Shown here: positions 14,510 through 22,123 of the stretch, piece after piece | Layout of the letters: each line of letters begins with the position of its first letter | Numbering within the stretch: the stretch's first letter is position 1 | Source of the DNA: Kineococcus rubinsiae | GTDB lineage: Bacteria > Actinomycetota > Actinomycetes > Actinomycetales > Kineococcaceae | DNA: 32,695 bases | Direction of reading: 5' to 3' | Assembly: GCF_011839805.1 (NCBI RefSeq) | Contig: NZ_VWPY01000048.1 | Location: 1-32,695 of the forward strand | Program-made: the position numbers and the translations under genes | The notes under the pieces: model-generated | Databases searched by the model: none | What the model was told of the DNA's origin: nothing | What the model saw: only the letters and a program-made list of their open reading frames with translations

Positions 14510-15999
14510 CGTCGACCACCGCAGCGACACCCCTGTCGCCGGAGAACCTCGCCACCATCGGCGGGTCCGTCCCGGTCCCGGCCTACGACCGCAGCGCCGT
14601 GACGCCCGGGATCGTGCACCTGGGCGTGGGCGGGTTCCACCGCGCGCACCAGGCCATGTACCTGGACCGGCTGATGAACGACGGCAAGGCCCTGGACTGG
14701 GGCATCCGCGGGATCGGCGTCCTGCCGCACGACGCGCGGATCAAGGAGGTCCTGCAGGAGCAGGGCGGCCTCTACACGCTGGTGCTCAAGGACCCGGACG
14801 GCAGCCGCGAACCCCGCGTCGTCGGCTCGATCCTGGACGTCACCCTCGCCCCGGACGACCCCGACGCCGCCATCGAGGTGATGGCCGACGAGCGGATCCG
14901 CATCGTGTCCCTCACCGTCACCGAGGGCGGCTACAACATCCACGCGGTGACCGGCGAGTTCGACGCCGAGAACCCCGACGTGGTCGCCGACCTGGCCGAG
15001 GGGGCACTGCCCCGCACGTCCTTCGGCCTGGTCACCGAGGCCCTGCGCCGGCGCCGGGACCGCGGCGTCCCCGCGTTCACCGTGATGTCGTGCGACAACA
15101 TCCAGGGCAACGGCCACGTCGCCCACCAGGTGTTCGTCGCCTACGCCACGCTGAAGGACCCGGAGCTCGGGGCCTGGATCGACGCCCACGTCACCTTCCC
15201 GAACTCGATGGTCGACCGGATCACCCCCGGCACGACCGACGCCGACCGCGCGGAGGTGCGGGAGTCCTTCGGCATCGAGGACGGCTGGCCCGTGGTCTGC
15301 GAGCCGTTCGTCCAGTGGGTCCTGGAGGACGACTTCGTCCTGGGCCGCCCGCCCTACGAGGACGCCGGCGTGCAGGTCGTCGCCGACGTCGGGCCGTACG
15401 AGCTGATGAAGCTGCGCCTGCTCAACGCCAGCCACCAGGCGCTGTGCTACTTCGGCTACCTCGCGGGCTACCGCCTGGTCCACGAGGTGGCGCAGGACCC
15501 GCTGTTCGCGGAGTTCCTGCTCGCCTACATGGAGCGCGAGGGGACGCCGACGCTCAGCCCGGTGCCGGGCATCGATCTCGACGAGTACCGCCACGAGCTG
15601 ATCTCCCGGTTCTCCAACGGCGAGGTGCGCGACACCGTCGCCCGGCTGTGCGCCGAGAGCTCCGACCGGATCCCGAAGTGGCTGCTGCCCGTGGTGCGCC
15701 ACCAGCTGGCCACGGGCGGGGAGTTCCACCGCGCGGCCGCGGTCGTGGCGAGCTGGGCCCGCTACGCCGAGGGCGTCGACGAGGCGGGCGAGCCCATCAC
15801 CGTGCAGGACCGCCTCACGGCCCAGCTCACGGCGACGGCCCGCCGCCAGGGCGAGGACCCGACGGCGTTCATCGCCGACCGGACCCTGTTCGGCGACCTC
15901 GTCGACGACGAGCGGTTCGTCGCGGAGTTCACCGCGACCCTGGCGTCGCTGCACGCCAGGGGCGCCCGGGCGACGCTGCAGGACGTCGTCGCCCGCTGA
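14506..15999 (+). CDS. Mannitol 2-dehydrogenase family (polyol to ketose)
   Basis: A 497-aa NAD-dependent long-chain polyol dehydrogenase (mannitol/fructuronate dehydrogenase family) that would oxidise D-mannitol to D-fructose, or arabinitol/sorbitol to the matching ketose. The N-terminal Rossmann domain opens with GIVHLGVGGFHRAHQAMYLD. The catalytic Lys is K302 in the conserved KLRLLNASHQAL helix, matching K295 of the Pseudomonas enzyme. SCDNIQGNG and the TFPNSMVDRITPGT stretch mark mannitol 2-dehydrogenases rather than the mannitol-1-phosphate enzyme. The free polyol is therefore the substrate, in agreement with ABC rather than PTS uptake. The GTG overlaps the permease stop. No fructokinase is present in the window. 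Confidence 0.93.
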   Translation: MTSTTAATPLSPENLATIGGSVPVPAYDRSAVTPGIVHLGVGGFHRAHQAMYLDRLMNDGKALDWGIRGIGVLPHDARIKEVLQEQGGLYTLVLKDPDGSREPRVVGSILDVTLAPDDPDAAIEVMADERIRIVSLTVTEGGYNIHAVTGEFDAENPDVVADLAEGALPRTSFGLVTEALRRRRDRGVPAFTVMSCDNIQGNGHVAHQVFVAYATLKDPELGAWIDAHVTFPNSMVDRITPGTTDADRAEVRESFGIEDGWPVVCEPFVQWVLEDDFVLGRPPYEDAGVQVVADVGPYELMKLRLLNASHQALCYFGYLAGYRLVHEVAQDPLFAEFLLAYMEREGTPTLSPVPGIDLDEYRHELISRFSNGEVRDTVARLCAESSDRIPKWLLPVVRHQLATGGEFHRAAAVVASWARYAEGVDEAGEPITVQDRLTAQLTATARRQGEDPTAFIADRTLFGDLVDDERFVAEFTATLASLHARGARATLQDVVAR

Positions 16000-16009
16000 G
16001 CCGGACCGG

Positions 16010-16048
16010 GAGCCCCGTCACCCCTGCGCACCGCAGGTGACGGGGCTC
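16010..16048 (+). terminator. Terminator of the polyol operon
   Basis: Arms 16010-16028 and 16032-16048 pair over 17 bp with a 2-nt bulge (GAGCCCCGTCACC against GGTGACGGGGCTC, extended by CTGCG/CGCAG), starting 10 nt after the mannitol dehydrogenase stop. Confidence 0.85.
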
Positions 16049-16079
16049 TCGGAACTCCCCCGCGGCGCGGTCACCGCCG

Positions 16080-16085
16080 TAGGCT
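16080..16085 (+). promoter_or_regulatory. -10 box for PucR-like regulator
   Basis: TAGGCT matches TANNNT. It lies 51 nt upstream of the ATG at 16137 and before the AGGAGG ribosome-binding site at 16121-16126. No -35 is recognisable. Confidence 0.4.
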
Positions 16086-16136
16086 GCGGAGGTCGCGACG
16101 ACGCGACGAGGCCGACCGACAGGAGGCGCTGCGACG

Positions 16137-17201
16137 ATGCAGCCGCTGCTGGTGACGTTGTCGATGCTGCGGGCCGACGCCGATCCGGCCGCACGGCTGG
16201 CCGCCACCGTCGACGCGCTGCGCCGCCGGCACAGCGACCTCACGGGCCTGCTGCGCGCGGCCGCGGCCCTCGCCGAGTGCGTCGTCGGCCTCGACGACCC
16301 GGGCGGTGCGTCCCTGCGGGTCGCCCCCGACGGGCGCCTGCTGACCCCGCGGCCGGCGCACGACGGCCCCCGCCTCTGGCTGGAGCGCGAGAGCGCCGGT
16401 CCGCTCGACGCCCTCCTGGTGCAGCACCTCGCCCGGGCGGTCGGACCCCACCGCGCCGCTCGCCGCCGGGAGGCGGCGCTCCCCCCGGCGGAGGTGGGCC
16501 CGGCCGCGGGCGAGCAGGCCCTCGTCCAGCTGCTGCTGTCTCCGACCGCCGACGACGGCGAGCGGGCGCGCGCCGCGCTGCACCTGGGGCTGCGCGCGGA
16601 CGCGGGCGTGCAGGTCGTCACCGTCGCCGGGGGCGGCACGGGGGAGCTCGCGACCCGGCTCGCGGAGCGGGCCGGGGTGCTGCGGCGGGCCGGGGCCGGC
16701 GACGTCGAGGCGCTCCTGGTGCAGGGGGGGCGCCTGCGACCCGACGACCTCGTGGACGAGGCGACGACCGCGGCGACCCGGGAGGTCCCCTCCCCGGCGT
16801 CGGCGGCCCTGGGCTGGTCGCAGGCGCTGGTCGCCCTGCGCTTCGCGGCGGCCGGGTTGCACGGCACGAGGGACGACCGGCTCGTGTCGCACGAGGAGCT
16901 CGGCGCCCTGACCGCCCTCGCGACCGTGCCGGGGGAGGTCGCGCGCGGCCTGGCCGACGTGCGGGCCCTCACCGAGCTCGGCGGCCGCGCCGGGGGCCGG
17001 GGCCTGCTCGCGACCCTCGCCGCGGTGTGCCGCACGCGCTCGCACCGCGCCGCCGCGGTGCAGCTGCACCTGCACCACTCCTCGATCGCGGGCCGCCTCG
17101 CCCACGCCGAGCGCGCGCTGGGCTTCACGCTGGACGGCGACCACGCGATCACCCGGGCGCAGACCGCCCTCCTGCTGCACCACCTCCACGCCGCGCGTTG
17201 A
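16137..17201 (+). CDS. PucR/CdaR-like helix-turn-helix regulator
   Basis: A 354-aa protein whose C-terminus matches the PucR-type helix-turn-helix (VCRTRSHRAAAVQLHLHHSSIAGRLAHAERALGFTLDG, residues about 295-335), in the usual C-terminal position. The first 290 residues are Ala/Arg/Leu-rich without clear domain motifs, as in many actinobacterial PucR relatives in which the sensory part is divergent. AGGAGG lies 10 nt before the ATG. It follows the polyol operon terminator and is convergent with the NmrA-like gene, so its target is not obvious from context. It could regulate the polyol genes or distant ones. Confidence 0.8.
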   Translation: MQPLLVTLSMLRADADPAARLAATVDALRRRHSDLTGLLRAAAALAECVVGLDDPGGASLRVAPDGRLLTPRPAHDGPRLWLERESAGPLDALLVQHLARAVGPHRAARRREAALPPAEVGPAAGEQALVQLLLSPTADDGERARAALHLGLRADAGVQVVTVAGGGTGELATRLAERAGVLRRAGAGDVEALLVQGGRLRPDDLVDEATTAATREVPSPASAALGWSQALVALRFAAAGLHGTRDDRLVSHEELGALTALATVPGEVARGLADVRALTELGGRAGGRGLLATLAAVCRTRSHRAAAVQLHLHHSSIAGRLAHAERALGFTLDGDHAITRAQTALLLHHLHAAR

Positions 17202-17238
17202 CGCGCCGGGCCTCCTGACGCGCCCCGCCGCGCCGGGC

Positions 17239-18180
17239 TCACGCCGCGACGAACGCCGCGCGGTGGTCCCGGGCGAAGTCGGCGACCGTGATCGCCGGCC
17301 GGCCGAGCAGGTCGGGGACGTCGCTGCTGCACAGGCGCCCGTCGTCCTGCCCGCGGCGCACCACCTGGACGAACTGGTGCACGAGGCCCCGGGCCTGCCA
17401 GGCGGGCACGCCTGTCGCGCGCAGCACGCCGTAGAACGCGGGCGCGGGGACGTGGAGGTAGCGCACGCGGTGCCCGAGCACGGCCGTCAGGACGCCGGCG
17501 ACCTCGGGGTAGGACAGGGGGCGGTCACCCGTCAGCCGGTACACCCGGCCGTCCTCGCCGGGACCGCCCTGCAGCGCCGGGTCGGTGAGCACGCGGGCGC
17601 CCACCGCGGCGACGTCGCGCACGTCGATCCAGGCCGTGGCCCCGTGCCCGCTGGTCTGCGGCAGCCAGCCCCGGCGGACGGCCGCGGCCTCCACCAGGAG
17701 GTTCTTCGTGAACGCGCCCGGCTTGAGCACGGTCCAGGCCAGACCGCTGCGCCGCAGGTGCTCGTCGGCGAGGCCGTGGTCGCGGGCCCACGGGATGTCC
17801 GAGCGCGGGTTGGCGTCGGAGGCGGACACCTTCACCACGTGGCGCACGCCGGCGGCGACGGCCGCGTCGACGGCGTCGCGGTTCTGCCGGAACTGCTGCG
17901 GCCCGGGCGGGGTGTTGAGGAACAGCTGCTCGCAGCCGCGGGCCGCCGCCCGCAGGCTGTCGCCGTCCTCGAAGCTGCCGAGGACGGCGTCGACCCCGCG
18001 CCCGGCGAAGCGGCGCACCTGCTCGGGGCGCCGGCACAGGACGCGCAGGGGCGTCCCCGTCGCGACGAGCTCGTCGACGAGGGCGGTGCCGACGTCACCG
18101 GTCGCCCCGGTCACGAGGAGGCGTCCCGGTGCGTCGGCGCGGTCGGGAGAGGGGTTCTCGAGGGTGGTGGGTGTCGGCAC
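17239..18180 (-). CDS. NmrA-like NAD(P)-binding protein
   Basis: A 313-aa atypical SDR of the NmrA/NAD(P)H-azoreductase-like type. The N-terminal LLVTGATGDVGTALVDEL (about residues 20-37) is the dinucleotide motif and VLCRRPEQ holds the basic residues that favour NADP(H). The SDR catalytic Tyr-x3-Lys is not evident, as usual in this group. AWTVLKPGAFTKNLL and RVYRLTGDRPLSYPEVA are typical of the family. The GTG at 18180 has GTGAGG about 5 nt upstream; the longer open frame to 18534 only reads antisense to the MarR gene. It is divergent from the MarR gene with 40 nt between and is its likely target. Confidence 0.87.
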   Translation of the reverse strand: MPTPTTLENPSPDRADAPGRLLVTGATGDVGTALVDELVATGTPLRVLCRRPEQVRRFAGRGVDAVLGSFEDGDSLRAAARGCEQLFLNTPPGPQQFRQNRDAVDAAVAAGVRHVVKVSASDANPRSDIPWARDHGLADEHLRRSGLAWTVLKPGAFTKNLLVEAAAVRRGWLPQTSGHGATAWIDVRDVAAVGARVLTDPALQGGPGEDGRVYRLTGDRPLSYPEVAGVLTAVLGHRVRYLHVPAPAFYGVLRATGVPAWQARGLVHQFVQVVRRGQDDGRLCSSDVPDLLGRPAITVADFARDHRAAFVAA

Positions 18181-18191
18181 GTCAGCCTCAC

Positions 18192-18217
18192 TCAAGTAGC
18201 AGGAACCTGTTGATGGA
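18192..18217. promoter_or_regulatory. Candidate MarR operator in the NmrA/MarR divergent gap
   Basis: An imperfect 12-bp inverted repeat (8 of 12 matching) centred on CAGG-AA-CCTG, filling most of the 40-nt gap between the two starts. The position would let a MarR dimer block both promoters. Confidence 0.4.
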
Positions 18218-18220
18218 AGA

Positions 18221-18688
18221 ATGACCCGCGACGCAGGGGGAGGCAAGTCGGCCGTGGAGTTGACCGGGCAGGACATCGACGCTCTCGTGACGTGGTCGCT
18301 GATCCGCGCCGCGCACCGGGCGCAGCGCGACCTCACCGAGGTGTTCGCCGAGCACGGGCTCTCCCCCGTGCAGTTCGGCGTGCTCTCCCACCTGGCCACC
18401 GGCGCCGCGTTCACCCAGGCGCAGCTGGCCCGCGAGGTGCTGGTGCGACCGCAGTCGATCAGCGGGGTCCTGGACGGGATGGTGGAGCGCGGGCTGGTCG
18501 CCCGCGAGGCGGAGCGCGCCAAGGGCCGGCGCAACCCGCTGGCCCTGACCCCCGCGGGTCACGACCTGCTGGCGGTGGTGTGGCCGGAGGTGCGCCGGGC
18601 GAACCGGCCCGAGCTGCTGGGCCTCAGCGAGGCGGAGGCGGCGACGCTGAACGCCGTGCTGCTGCGGATGGTCGACGGGGCGCGCTGA
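18221..18688 (+). CDS. MarR family transcriptional regulator
   Basis: A 155-aa winged-helix regulator. The recognition region is FTQAQLAREVLVRPQSISGVLDGMVERGLV (about residues 66-95), followed by the wing REAERAKGRRNPLALTPAGHDLL. N- and C-terminal helices would form the dimer interface. Such proteins usually repress a neighbouring detoxification gene and release DNA on binding a phenolic or oxidised ligand. The ATG at 18221 is taken as start; a GTG at 18254 is a fallback, since the family core begins just after it. It is divergent from the NmrA-like gene. Confidence 0.88.
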   Translation: MTRDAGGGKSAVELTGQDIDALVTWSLIRAAHRAQRDLTEVFAEHGLSPVQFGVLSHLATGAAFTQAQLAREVLVRPQSISGVLDGMVERGLVAREAERAKGRRNPLALTPAGHDLLAVVWPEVRRANRPELLGLSEAEAATLNAVLLRMVDGAR

Positions 18689-18727
18689 CGACGAGTCCTC
18701 CTGACGACGGCGCCGGAACCGCAGCCG

Positions 18728-19294
18728 TCAGCGGGGGTTCCGCACCGCGTGGCGCACGTAGAGGGCGCCGTTGCCGAACCGCCGGTGCTCCAGGAGTTCC
18801 AGGTCGAGCCGCACCCCCCGGGGCAGCGCGGGCTTCCCGCCGCCGACGAGCACGGGGCAGAGGAGCAGCACGCACTCGTCGACCAGCCCGTGCCGGAACG
18901 CCTCGGCCGCCAGCGTCGCGCCGCCGATGCTCAGGTCGGAGCGGGAACCCTCCTTGAGCTGCCGCACCGCCTCCGGGTCGAAGGTCCGCTCGATCCTCGT
19001 GCGCGCCGTCGGCGCCTGCTCGAGCGTCGAGGAGAACACGACCTTGTCGGCGTCGCGCCAGATCTCCGCGTACTCGCGGACGACGGGCGGTTCCCCCACC
19101 AGCCAGTCGTCGTCCTCCCAGATGCGCATCGTCTCGTACATCCGGCGGCCGTAGAGCGACGTGCCCACGGCGCGCTCGTGCTCGTTCCAGAACGCGTGCA
19201 CCTCCTCGTCCGGCTCCGCGAAGTCGAAGGCGCCGTCCTCGTCCTCGAGGAAGCCGTCCAGCGAGGTGTTGGCGGCGTAGACCAGCTTGCCCAT
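18728..19294 (-). CDS. Dihydrofolate reductase / RibD C-terminal domain family protein
   Basis: A 188-aa protein of the RibD_C (DHFR-like) fold. It opens with KLVYAANTSLDGFLEDEDGAFDF, typical of the actinobacterial deaminase/reductase family, and continues with YGRRMYETM, KVVFSSTL, DLSIGGATLAAEAF and a CPVLVGGGKPALP strand near the C-terminus. True folate reduction is not established for this group; an NADPH-dependent reductase role is likely. GGAGGAACCC directly precedes the ATG. It is convergent with the MarR gene and downstream of the XRE-type regulator on the same strand after 112 nt. Confidence 0.88.
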   Translation of the reverse strand: MGKLVYAANTSLDGFLEDEDGAFDFAEPDEEVHAFWNEHERAVGTSLYGRRMYETMRIWEDDDWLVGEPPVVREYAEIWRDADKVVFSSTLEQAPTARTRIERTFDPEAVRQLKEGSRSDLSIGGATLAAEAFRHGLVDECVLLLCPVLVGGGKPALPRGVRLDLELLEHRRFGNGALYVRHAVRNPR

Positions 19295-19364
19295 GGGTTC
19301 CTCCGGAGCGACGGGGAGCTCAGCCTCCAGGGTTCCGGCACGGGCGGCAAGGTCCTGCCCGCGC

Positions 19365-19392
19365 GGGTTCCCGGTCCGCAGGCCCGGAACCC
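19365..19392 (-). terminator. Possible terminator of the XRE/MmyB-type gene
   Basis: Inverted repeat GGGTTCC (19365-19371) and GGAACCC (19386-19392) with a 14-nt loop, 15 nt beyond the regulator stop. It belongs to a wider cluster of the same heptamer, so a non-terminator role is possible. Confidence 0.4.
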
Positions 19393-19406
19393 ACGACGGC
19401 GGGAAC

Positions 19407-20282
19407 CTACGACGACCGGGAACCCGGCGACGGTTCGTCGCCGCCGGCGGCCGCGGCGCTCGTCGCCGCGAGCGACGCCAGCAGCCGCAGCTTCTCCGCG
19501 CTCCCGCTGTCGGCGTCGGGGTAGTACACGACGAGCAGGACGTCCTCGACGGGCAGCTTGTCCCGGTGCAGCCGCAGCGTCCCGAGGACCGGGTGGGCGA
19601 CGGTCACCGTCCCGCCCCGGAGGTCGCGGACGTCGTGGCGGTCCCACAGGGCCCGGAAGCGCCCGCTGGCCAGCGACAGCTCCCCCACGAGCTCGACGGT
19701 CCGGGGGTCGTGGACGACGTCGGCGCGGTCGGTCGCGGAGACGCCGACCGACTGGCGGAAGGCGCCGACGAACTCGGCCGTGACCGCCTCCCAGTCCTCG
19801 TGGAAGTCCCGCTCGGCCGGGTCGAGGAACAGCGAGCGCAACCGGTTCTCCCCCGGCCGCAGGCGCGGCGACAGCGCCAGGGCCAGGGGGTTCGACGCCA
19901 GGACGTCGAAGGCGCGGCCCTCGACGAAGGCCGGCACGTCCAGCGCGGCCAGCAGGTGGTGCAGCCGGGCGGGAACGCGTTCGGTGCGCCGCTGCGGGCG
20001 GGTGCGCGGTCGGGGACGGGCGAGGTCGAGCAGGTAGGCCGTCTCGACGTCGTCGAGCTGCAGGACCCGCGCCAGCGCCTGGAGCACCTGCGGCGACGGG
20101 TTCCGGTCGCGGCCGCGCTCCAGCCGGAGGTAGTAGTCGGCGCTCACCCCGGCCAGGAGGGCGACCTCCTCGCGGCGCAGGCCCGCGACCCGGCGGCGCG
20201 CGCCGCCGGGCAGGCCCAGCTGCTGCGGGCTGACCAGGGCGCGCCGGGCCCGCAGGTACTCGCCCAGCCGGTTCTCCTCCAC
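19407..20282 (-). CDS. XRE-family regulator with MmyB-like ligand-binding domain
   Basis: A 291-aa regulator. The N-terminal helix-turn-helix has the family pattern LGEYLRARRALVSP then RRVAGLRREEVALLAGVSADYYLRLERGRDRNPSPQVLQALARVLQLDD. The rest is an MmyB-like (MLTR-type) ligand-binding domain, with LLAALDVPAFVEGRAFDVLASNPLA and HPVLGTLRLHRDKLPVED. These regulators commonly control an adjacent divergent SDR gene, as here. The GTG at 20282 fits the family's N-terminus and has a TAGCGT box 7 nt upstream, predicting a leaderless mRNA; a GTG at 20291 with a GGAG is an alternative. Confidence 0.9.
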   Translation of the reverse strand: MEENRLGEYLRARRALVSPQQLGLPGGARRRVAGLRREEVALLAGVSADYYLRLERGRDRNPSPQVLQALARVLQLDDVETAYLLDLARPRPRTRPQRRTERVPARLHHLLAALDVPAFVEGRAFDVLASNPLALALSPRLRPGENRLRSLFLDPAERDFHEDWEAVTAEFVGAFRQSVGVSATDRADVVHDPRTVELVGELSLASGRFRALWDRHDVRDLRGGTVTVAHPVLGTLRLHRDKLPVEDVLLVVYYPDADSGSAEKLRLLASLAATSAAAAGGDEPSPGSRSS

Positions 20283-20289
20283 CCCGCCC

Positions 20290-20295
20290 ACGCTA
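20290..20295 (-). promoter_or_regulatory. -10 box TAGCGT for XRE/MmyB-type gene
   Basis: On the minus strand TAGCGT ends 7 nt before the GTG at 20282. It is the spacing expected for a leaderless transcript. Confidence 0.5.
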
Positions 20296-20425
20296 GCTCC
20301 GCCCGCGGGCCGCGCCGGGGACCGGAAGGGGTCCTGCCACTCCCCGGACCGGCGGGGGCCTGCCTCCCCGCGGCGCGGGAGCCGACGCTGGTCGGGCACC
20401 TCACCTCAGCGAGCAGGGGATCGAC

Positions 20426-21175
20426 ATGGACATCAGCGGACGCACCGTCCTCATCGTCGGCGGGACCTCCGGCATCGGCCTGGGCCTGGCCCGCCGCTTC
20501 GCGGCGGCCGGCAGCACGGTCGTCGTCGGCGGGCGCGACCCCGGCCGGGTCGCCGGCGACGGGAGCCTCGAGACCGTCCGGATCGACGTCACCGACCACG
20601 TGAGCGTGCAGCGCGCCCGCGACGAGGTCCTCACCCGCCACCCCGACCTCGACGTGGTGGTGACGATGTCGGGGGTGATGCTCCTGGAGGACCTGCGCGA
20701 CCCCGCCCACGCCGCCGCCGCGGAGACGACGATCGCGGTCAACCTGCTGGGCACGATCCGCGTCCTCGACGCCTTCACGCCGCACCTGCTCGGCCGCGGG
20801 GCGGGCGACGTGATCACCGTGACCTCCGGCATCGCCTTCCTGCCGTTCCCCCTCATGGCCAGCTACGGGGCGTCGAAGGCCGGGGTCCACGCCTACACCG
20901 AGGCGCTGCGGGCGCAGCTGGAGGGCACGGGGGTGCAGGTGACCGAGCTGGTGCCCCCGGCGGTCGCGACCGCGGGGCAGGAGCTGGTCAACCCGGCGGC
21001 GCTGCCGCTGGAGGCGTTCCTCGACGAGGTGGTCGACCTCCTCGGCGCGGACCCCACCCCGCGCGAGGTGGTGGTGCAGGCCGCCCGGCGGCTGCGGTGG
21101 GCCGAGCGCGACGGCACCTACGCCGAGCTCCTGCGGCAGCGCTCGCAGTCGCTGGCGACGCTCCCCGGTCGCTGA
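20426..21175 (+). CDS. SDR family oxidoreductase (DltE-like)
   Basis: A 249-aa short-chain dehydrogenase with VGGTSGIGLGLARRF as the dinucleotide motif, arginine in GGRDPGR favouring NADP, VVVTMSGVM in place of NNAG, and catalytic S134, Y147 and K151 (YGASKAG). The C-terminal part is of the DltE-like type (VTELVPPAVATAG). The substrate is unknown. The ATG has GCAGGGGA about 5 nt upstream. It is divergent from the XRE/MmyB-type regulator (143-nt gap) and is its probable target. It is convergent with the glycerophosphodiesterase. Confidence 0.88.
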   Translation: MDISGRTVLIVGGTSGIGLGLARRFAAAGSTVVVGGRDPGRVAGDGSLETVRIDVTDHVSVQRARDEVLTRHPDLDVVVTMSGVMLLEDLRDPAHAAAAETTIAVNLLGTIRVLDAFTPHLLGRGAGDVITVTSGIAFLPFPLMASYGASKAGVHAYTEALRAQLEGTGVQVTELVPPAVATAGQELVNPAALPLEAFLDEVVDLLGADPTPREVVVQAARRLRWAERDGTYAELLRQRSQSLATLPGR

Positions 21176-21199
21176 CCGCCACGGGCGACCGCCCGGCGG
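21176..21199. terminator. Hairpin between convergent SDR and GDPD genes
   Basis: A 9-bp GC-only stem (CCGCC..GGGC with GCCC..GGCGG) with a 2-nt bulge and a 4-nt loop starts immediately after the SDR stop. Confidence 0.6.
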
Positions 21200-21217
21200 A
21201 CGGGGCCGGGCGGGACG

Positions 21218-22123
21218 TCAGACGACGGTCGGCGTCGCGGGAGGTGCGCTGCGGCGCAGCAGCTCGGCGGGCGACGGGTGGGAGCGCCCGCCCTGGACGA
21301 CGGCCCGCCGCGCGAGCACGTCGCGGTCCTCGACGGGCAGGTCCTGCGTGAGGCGCAGCTCCCGGCAGTCCAGGTAGCCGCGCAGCCGGGCGGGGTCGTT
21401 CGTGATGATGCCGTCGACGCCCGAGCGCAGGACCTCGGCCCAGAGCACCGGCTCGTCCACGGTCCACGTGAAGACCTGCATGCCCGCGGAGTGGAAGGCG
21501 CCGACGACCTCGGGCGAGGCGACGACGGCCGCGACGTGCGGGTTGCACGCCATCACGCCGAGGTCCGCGGCGAGGGTCCTGGCCTGCGCCGCGGGGTCCT
21601 CCTCCGGCCGCAGGACGAGCAGGGCCCGTCGCACGTCGGGCGCCCAGTCGCGCAGGGCGGCGACCGTCGAGCGGTCGAAGCTCTGCAGCACGCAGCGGTC
21701 GGCGATGCCGGAGTCCGCCACGATCAGGGCGGCCACCGCCACCGAGGCGGGCGCCCAGCGGCCCTTGAACTCGATGAGCAGCCCCGCCCCGGGGTGGTCG
21801 GCAGTCAGCCGCAGCACCTCGGCGAGGGTGGGCACGCGCTGGCCGGCGTAGGCCTCGGAGAACCAGACGCCCGCGTCGACGTGCGACAGGTCGGACGTCG
21901 AGACGTCCCCGACGGCCCGTGAGACGCCCGTCGTCGCGTCGAGGGTGTGGTCGTGGACCACCACCGGCACCCCGTCGGCGGAGAGGTGGACGTCCAGCTC
22001 GAGGAGGTCCGCGCCCGCCCGCAGGGCCGCCTCGAAGGCGGCGAGGGTGTTCTCGGGAGCCACCGCGGAGTACCCGCGGTGGGCGATGACGAGCGGCCCG
22101 CGGCGGGCCGTGGCCGGGGTCAT
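21218..22123 (-). CDS. Glycerophosphodiester phosphodiesterase (GDPD family)
   Basis: A 301-aa TIM-barrel phosphodiesterase that would hydrolyse glycerophosphodiesters to glycerol-3-phosphate and an alcohol. The family signature is present: IAHRGYSAVAPENTLAAF (catalytic His and the metal-binding Glu), then LLELDVHLSADGVPVVVHDHTLDATT with the second catalytic His. EFKG and FTWTVDEP strands and GIITNDPARL complete the barrel. No signal peptide is visible, so it is likely cytoplasmic. The ATG overlaps the stop of the upstream small gene (ATGA), so it is translated as the second gene of a two-gene operon. Confidence 0.92.
   Translation of the reverse strand: MTPATARRGPLVIAHRGYSAVAPENTLAAFEAALRAGADLLELDVHLSADGVPVVVHDHTLDATTGVSRAVGDVSTSDLSHVDAGVWFSEAYAGQRVPTLAEVLRLTADHPGAGLLIEFKGRWAPASVAVAALIVADSGIADRCVLQSFDRSTVAALRDWAPDVRRALLVLRPEEDPAAQARTLAADLGVMACNPHVAAVVASPEVVGAFHSAGMQVFTWTVDEPVLWAEVLRSGVDGIITNDPARLRGYLDCRELRLTQDLPVEDRDVLARRAVVQGGRSHPSPAELLRRSAPPATPTVV

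Noticed and set aside
13960-15954. 664-codon minus-strand frame opposite mannitol dehydrogenase
   Set aside because: Antisense shadow; the plus strand encodes a complete polyol dehydrogenase with catalytic lysine.
17202-17238. Possible terminator between PucR-like and NmrA-like genes
   Set aside because: The repeated GCGCCGGGC and TGACGCGCC copies are direct repeats; no stable inverted pairing was found.
18181-18534. N-terminal extension of the NmrA-like frame over the MarR gene
   Set aside because: The extension is antisense to a clear MarR helix-turn-helix; the GTG at 18180 has a good ribosome-binding site and begins the family core.
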